DNA from: DASPKW01 sp038244055
GTDB lineage: Bacteria; Planctomycetota; Phycisphaerae; Tepidisphaerales; Tepidisphaeraceae
Direction of reading: 5' to 3'
NCBI GenBank assembly: GCA_038244055.1
Contig: JBBRTW010000019.1
Coordinates: 1-31,505 of the forward strand
Length of the DNA: 31,505 nt
A model generated the notes under the pieces. That model ran no database searches and had not been told where the DNA came from. It saw nothing but the letters and a program-made list of their open reading frames with translations. Of the stretch, positions 29,177 through 31,505 are shown piece by piece (position 1 is the first letter of the stretch; the number at the start of each line of letters is the position of its first letter). The position numbers and the translations under genes were made by a program.

Positions 29177-30004
29177 TCACCCCAGCATCCCTCTGATCCC
29201 ATAGATCGCGATATACCAATCCTTCGCCAGTTTCGCGAAGAAAAAGTTTAGGACGATGATGGCGATGAAGCTGGTGACGAAGGAGTTCGTGCAGGCCCGG
29301 CCGACGCCCTGGGCGCCGGCGCCGCAGGTGAAGCCTTTGTAGCAGGAGATCAGGCCGATCGCGCCGCCGAAGAACATGGCTTTGACCAGGCCTTCGAAGA
29401 TTTGCCAGTTATCCACGGCGACGGCGGCGGCGCGCCAGTAGGGCTCTTCGGGGATGCCCAGGGATTTGACGCTGACCAGCCAGCCGCCGACCACGCCCAG
29501 CATGTCGGAGTAGATGGTGAGGATGGGCAGGAGGAAAATGCAGGCGATGAAGCGCGGGACCACCAGCACGCGGATGGGGTCGGCCCCCATGACGCGCAGC
29601 GCGTCGAGCTGCTCGGTGACATTCATGGTGCCCAGCTCGGCCGTCAGCGCCCCGCCGACCCGGCCGGCCAGCATCACCGCCGCCAGCACCGGGCCGATCT
29701 GCTTGACGACCGAGACGGAGATGATGCCGCCGATGCGATGCTCCTGGCCCAGGGCCTTGAACTGGGTGTAGGCCTCGATGGCCAGCACCATGCCGATGAA
29801 AGCCCCGGTGATGGCGATGACCGGGACCGAGCGGAAGCCGACCTCGTACATCTGCGGCAGCACCAGGCGGATATTTTTCCAGCGATACCAGCCGGTGAAG
29901 AGGAAGAGAAGCGTCCGGCCGACGAAGCGCCAGAACTCCCCCATGGCCGCGAGGCTGTTGCGCGTATCGCGGCCGATTTTTTCGATGATCTGCACGGCAG
30001 GCAT
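29177..30004 (-). CDS. mlaE: MlaE-type lipid ABC transporter permease
   Basis: The 275-residue protein matches MlaE/YrbE (permease of phospholipid MCE transporters). After an amphipathic N-terminus, the conserved core includes VPVIAITGAFIGMVLAIEAY, ISVSVVKQIGPVLAAVMLAGR, GGALTAELGTMNVTEQLDAL and RVMGADPIRVLVVPRFIA. Further helices and the FTCGAGAQGVGRACTNSFV segment end the chain. It precedes MlaF by 17 bp and they are surely cotranscribed. The ATG at 30004 gives normal family length; the longer frame (to 30298) is G-rich repeat DNA with no recognisable domain, so it is rejected. No good Shine-Dalgarno sequence is seen. Confidence 0.9.
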   Translation of the reverse strand: MPAVQIIEKIGRDTRNSLAAMGEFWRFVGRTLLFLFTGWYRWKNIRLVLPQMYEVGFRSVPVIAITGAFIGMVLAIEAYTQFKALGQEHRIGGIISVSVVKQIGPVLAAVMLAGRVGGALTAELGTMNVTEQLDALRVMGADPIRVLVVPRFIACIFLLPILTIYSDMLGVVGGWLVSVKSLGIPEEPYWRAAAVAVDNWQIFEGLVKAMFFGGAIGLISCYKGFTCGAGAQGVGRACTNSFVTSFIAIIVLNFFFAKLAKDWYIAIYGIRGMLG

Positions 30005-30387
30005 GGCGGGATGATATGGGGGCGGGGAGGGGAGGGGAAGTGGGGGGTATGTCGTTGCGCGTCGTTGCTTGTTGCTGCGCGCGGGGTGGGTGTCGTTGCG
30101 CGCGGGGGGGGGCGTTGGGTGCGGGGTGTCGTTGGCTCGAATTCTCGCGGCGCGGCTCCGCGAGGCGTTTCCAAATGCGGAGCGGCTGGTGGAAGTCATG
30201 CGGCGGATCGAGAAATCGTGACGTGCGGCGGGACCGTAGCGAGCGAAGTGGCGGACAGAATATCGCCTGGCTTCCGCGCCGCTGGACGCGCTTCGCAAGC
30301 GAAGCGGCTAAAATCGGACGGGGAATCGCGTGCCGGTGATGGTTTAGGTCGGCAACGGCAGGGCACCCAAACGAGAAACAGAAACCT
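30005..30387. other. Gene-poor G-rich intergenic stretch
   Basis: This 383-bp stretch separates the MlaE gene from the 3' region of the ClpC-like gene. It has GTCGTTGCGCG-type short repeats (about 30051-30135), a 7-bp hairpin CGCTTCG/CGAAGCG (30289-30306) and a GTAGCGAGCGAAGTGGC run. Open frames cross it in several registers without recognisable domains. I see no convincing gene, RNA or promoter. Confidence 0.5.
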
Positions 30388-30407
30388 CCCGGACCTTCCT
30401 GTCCGGG
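30388..30407 (-). terminator. Candidate terminator of the ClpC-like gene
   Basis: A 7-bp stem CCCGGAC/GTCCGGG encloses a 6-nt loop. On the minus strand it is followed by AGGTTTCTGTTTC, a weak T-rich run. It starts 58 bp after the stop at 30465. Confidence 0.5.
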
Positions 30408-30464
30408 GGGCTTAAGGTTCACTGGGTTGGAGGACTTGAAAGGCTTGCAGCCGCCACCGTCAGA

Positions 30465-31505
30465 TCACGTCGCATCCGACGACGCCTGCGCCACTGGCTT
30501 CTCTTCCGTCGCGGCCGGCTCATTTTTCCGGGCGTCGAAGTACAAGTGCTTCGTCGTGCCATCGGTATCCAATTTGACGCTGATCCAGATGACATCCTTG
30601 CCCTTGAACGAGCCGCGGAGAATGTCTTCGCTTAGCGGGTCTTCAACGTATTGCTCGATCGCCCTGCGAAGTGGTCTTGCGCCGAAATCGTTGTTGGTTC
30701 CTTTATCGATGAGGAACTCCTTGGATTCGGGGGTCAGCTCGATGCGCAGGCCGTGATCGACCAGGCGCTTGGTGACTTTCTTGAGCTCGAACTCGACGAT
30801 CTTCTCGAGGTGGCTGCGATTCAGCGGCCGGAAGACGATGACGTCATCGAGTCGGCCGATGAATTCGGGGCGGAAGTAGCGTTCGACTTCCTTCATGACC
30901 GTTTCTTTGATCTGCTGGTAGTTGCGCTCCTCAGAGCCCGCGCCGGGTTTCTGCCGGCCGATATTGGAGAGGACCATCGATGGTCCGCCGCCCTTAATCA
31001 GCTCCGAGCCGATGTTGGAGGTCATGATCATGATGACGTTCTTGAAGTCGACGTGCCGGCCGAAGGAATCGGTCAGGCGGCCTTCTTCCATGATCTGCAG
31101 GAGCATGTTGAAGACATCGGGGTGGGCCTTCTCGACTTCATCGAGAAGCACGACCGAGTACGGCCGGCGGCGGATGCGCTCGGTGAGCTGGCCGCCTTCT
31201 TCGTAGCCGACGTAGCCGGGGGGCGCGCCGATGAGGCGGGAGACGTTGTGCTTCTCCATGTACTCGGACATGTCGATCTGGATGAGGGCATCCTCATCGC
31301 CGAACATGAACTCGGCGAGGGCTTTGGAGAGCAGTGTCTTGCCGACGCCGGAGGGCCCGAGGAAGAGGAAACTGCCCATGGGGCGGTTGGGGTCCTTGAG
31401 GCCCGAGCGCGCCCGGCGGATGGTCTTGGAGATGGCCTTGATGGCTTCATCCTGCGACACGACGCGCTTATGCAACTCGGCTTCGAGCTCGAGCAGGCGC
31501 TGGGC
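30465..31505 (-). CDS. clpC: ClpC/ClpB-family AAA+ ATPase, C-terminal part
   Basis: The frame is open to the right edge, so the N-terminal part lies outside the window; 346 residues are visible. They cover the second AAA+ domain: VVSQDEAI, Walker A GPSGVGKT, the pore-loop GAPPGYVGYEEGG, Walker B VVLLDEVEKAH, sensor-1 MTSNIG, the FRPEFIGRLDDVIVF block, and sensor-2 GARPLRRAIEQYVEDPL. A 45-residue tail rich in Glu/Ala follows. GYVGYEEGG and the D2 details are common to ClpC and ClpB; the short region preceding the Walker A motif (AQRLLELEAELHKRV) suggests the UVR-bearing ClpC, but the diagnostic part is outside the window. It unfolds substrates for ClpP if ClpC. Confidence 0.88.
   Translation of the reverse strand, partial: AQRLLELEAELHKRVVSQDEAIKAISKTIRRARSGLKDPNRPMGSFLFLGPSGVGKTLLSKALAEFMFGDEDALIQIDMSEYMEKHNVSRLIGAPPGYVGYEEGGQLTERIRRRPYSVVLLDEVEKAHPDVFNMLLQIMEEGRLTDSFGRHVDFKNVIMIMTSNIGSELIKGGGPSMVLSNIGRQKPGAGSEERNYQQIKETVMKEVERYFRPEFIGRLDDVIVFRPLNRSHLEKIVEFELKKVTKRLVDHGLRIELTPESKEFLIDKGTNNDFGARPLRRAIEQYVEDPLSEDILRGSFKGKDVIWISVKLDTDGTTKHLYFDARKNEPAATEEKPVAQASSDAT

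Noticed and set aside
30005..30298. N-terminal extension of the MlaE frame
   Set aside because: G-rich repeat DNA read in frame gives Arg/Pro/Thr-rich sequence; family length fits the ATG at 30004.

Overview
The window is GC-rich bacterial chromosome and most resembles a planctomycete, probably of the Phycisphaerae type. This is inferred from gene content: two PVC-type 'membrane-bound dehydrogenase' propeller proteins, one fused to an SGNH-like domain and followed by a blue-copper protein; two PEP-CTERM proteins; DUF4190, RDD and PQQ-propeller proteins; and many short interspersed inverted repeats between genes. I saw no rRNA, tRNA, CRISPR array, insertion sequence or phage gene. No 16S or marker-gene test was possible.

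Layout. 1-488 holds the end of a hydrophobic protein that starts outside the window. 652-5402 is the most interesting block. A leftward cluster (LolD/MacB-like ATPase, FtsX-like permease with a His-rich loop, and two related DUF3299-like envelope proteins) faces a rightward Fur/Zur-family regulator. A 21-bp near-perfect dyad between them matches the outer half-sites of the enterobacterial Zur box. I infer a Zur-controlled metal (probably zinc) system, comparable to the Vibrio Zrg system but without a recognisable ZrgA.

5556-8563 holds an ABC-F ATPase and a quinone-oxidoreductase-like MDR enzyme. 8727-17873 is an exported-protein region: a propeller dehydrogenase-like protein, two tandem PEP-CTERM paralogues with similar upstream sequences, then an SGNH/propeller/HEAT fusion followed by a HEAT-like/cupredoxin protein. 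18211-22683 holds DUF4190, RDD, serine beta-lactamase-like and PQQ-propeller proteins.

22980-24167 is a TIM-barrel glycosidase-like gene interrupted by one in-frame TAG. 24327-28004 holds a DegT/DnrJ aminotransferase, a TVP38/TMEM64 membrane protein, two AT-richer orphan ORFs and a GT2 glycosyltransferase. 28401-30004 is an MlaF/MlaE-type lipid ABC transporter pair. 30465-31505 is the C-terminal part of a ClpC-like AAA+ ATPase that runs off the window.

Almost every intergenic space longer than about 100 bp contains an inverted or tandem repeat. Several sit exactly between convergent genes. Several leftmost in-frame starts are artefacts of repeat DNA being open in frame, so I moved those starts inward to codons with a Shine-Dalgarno sequence.
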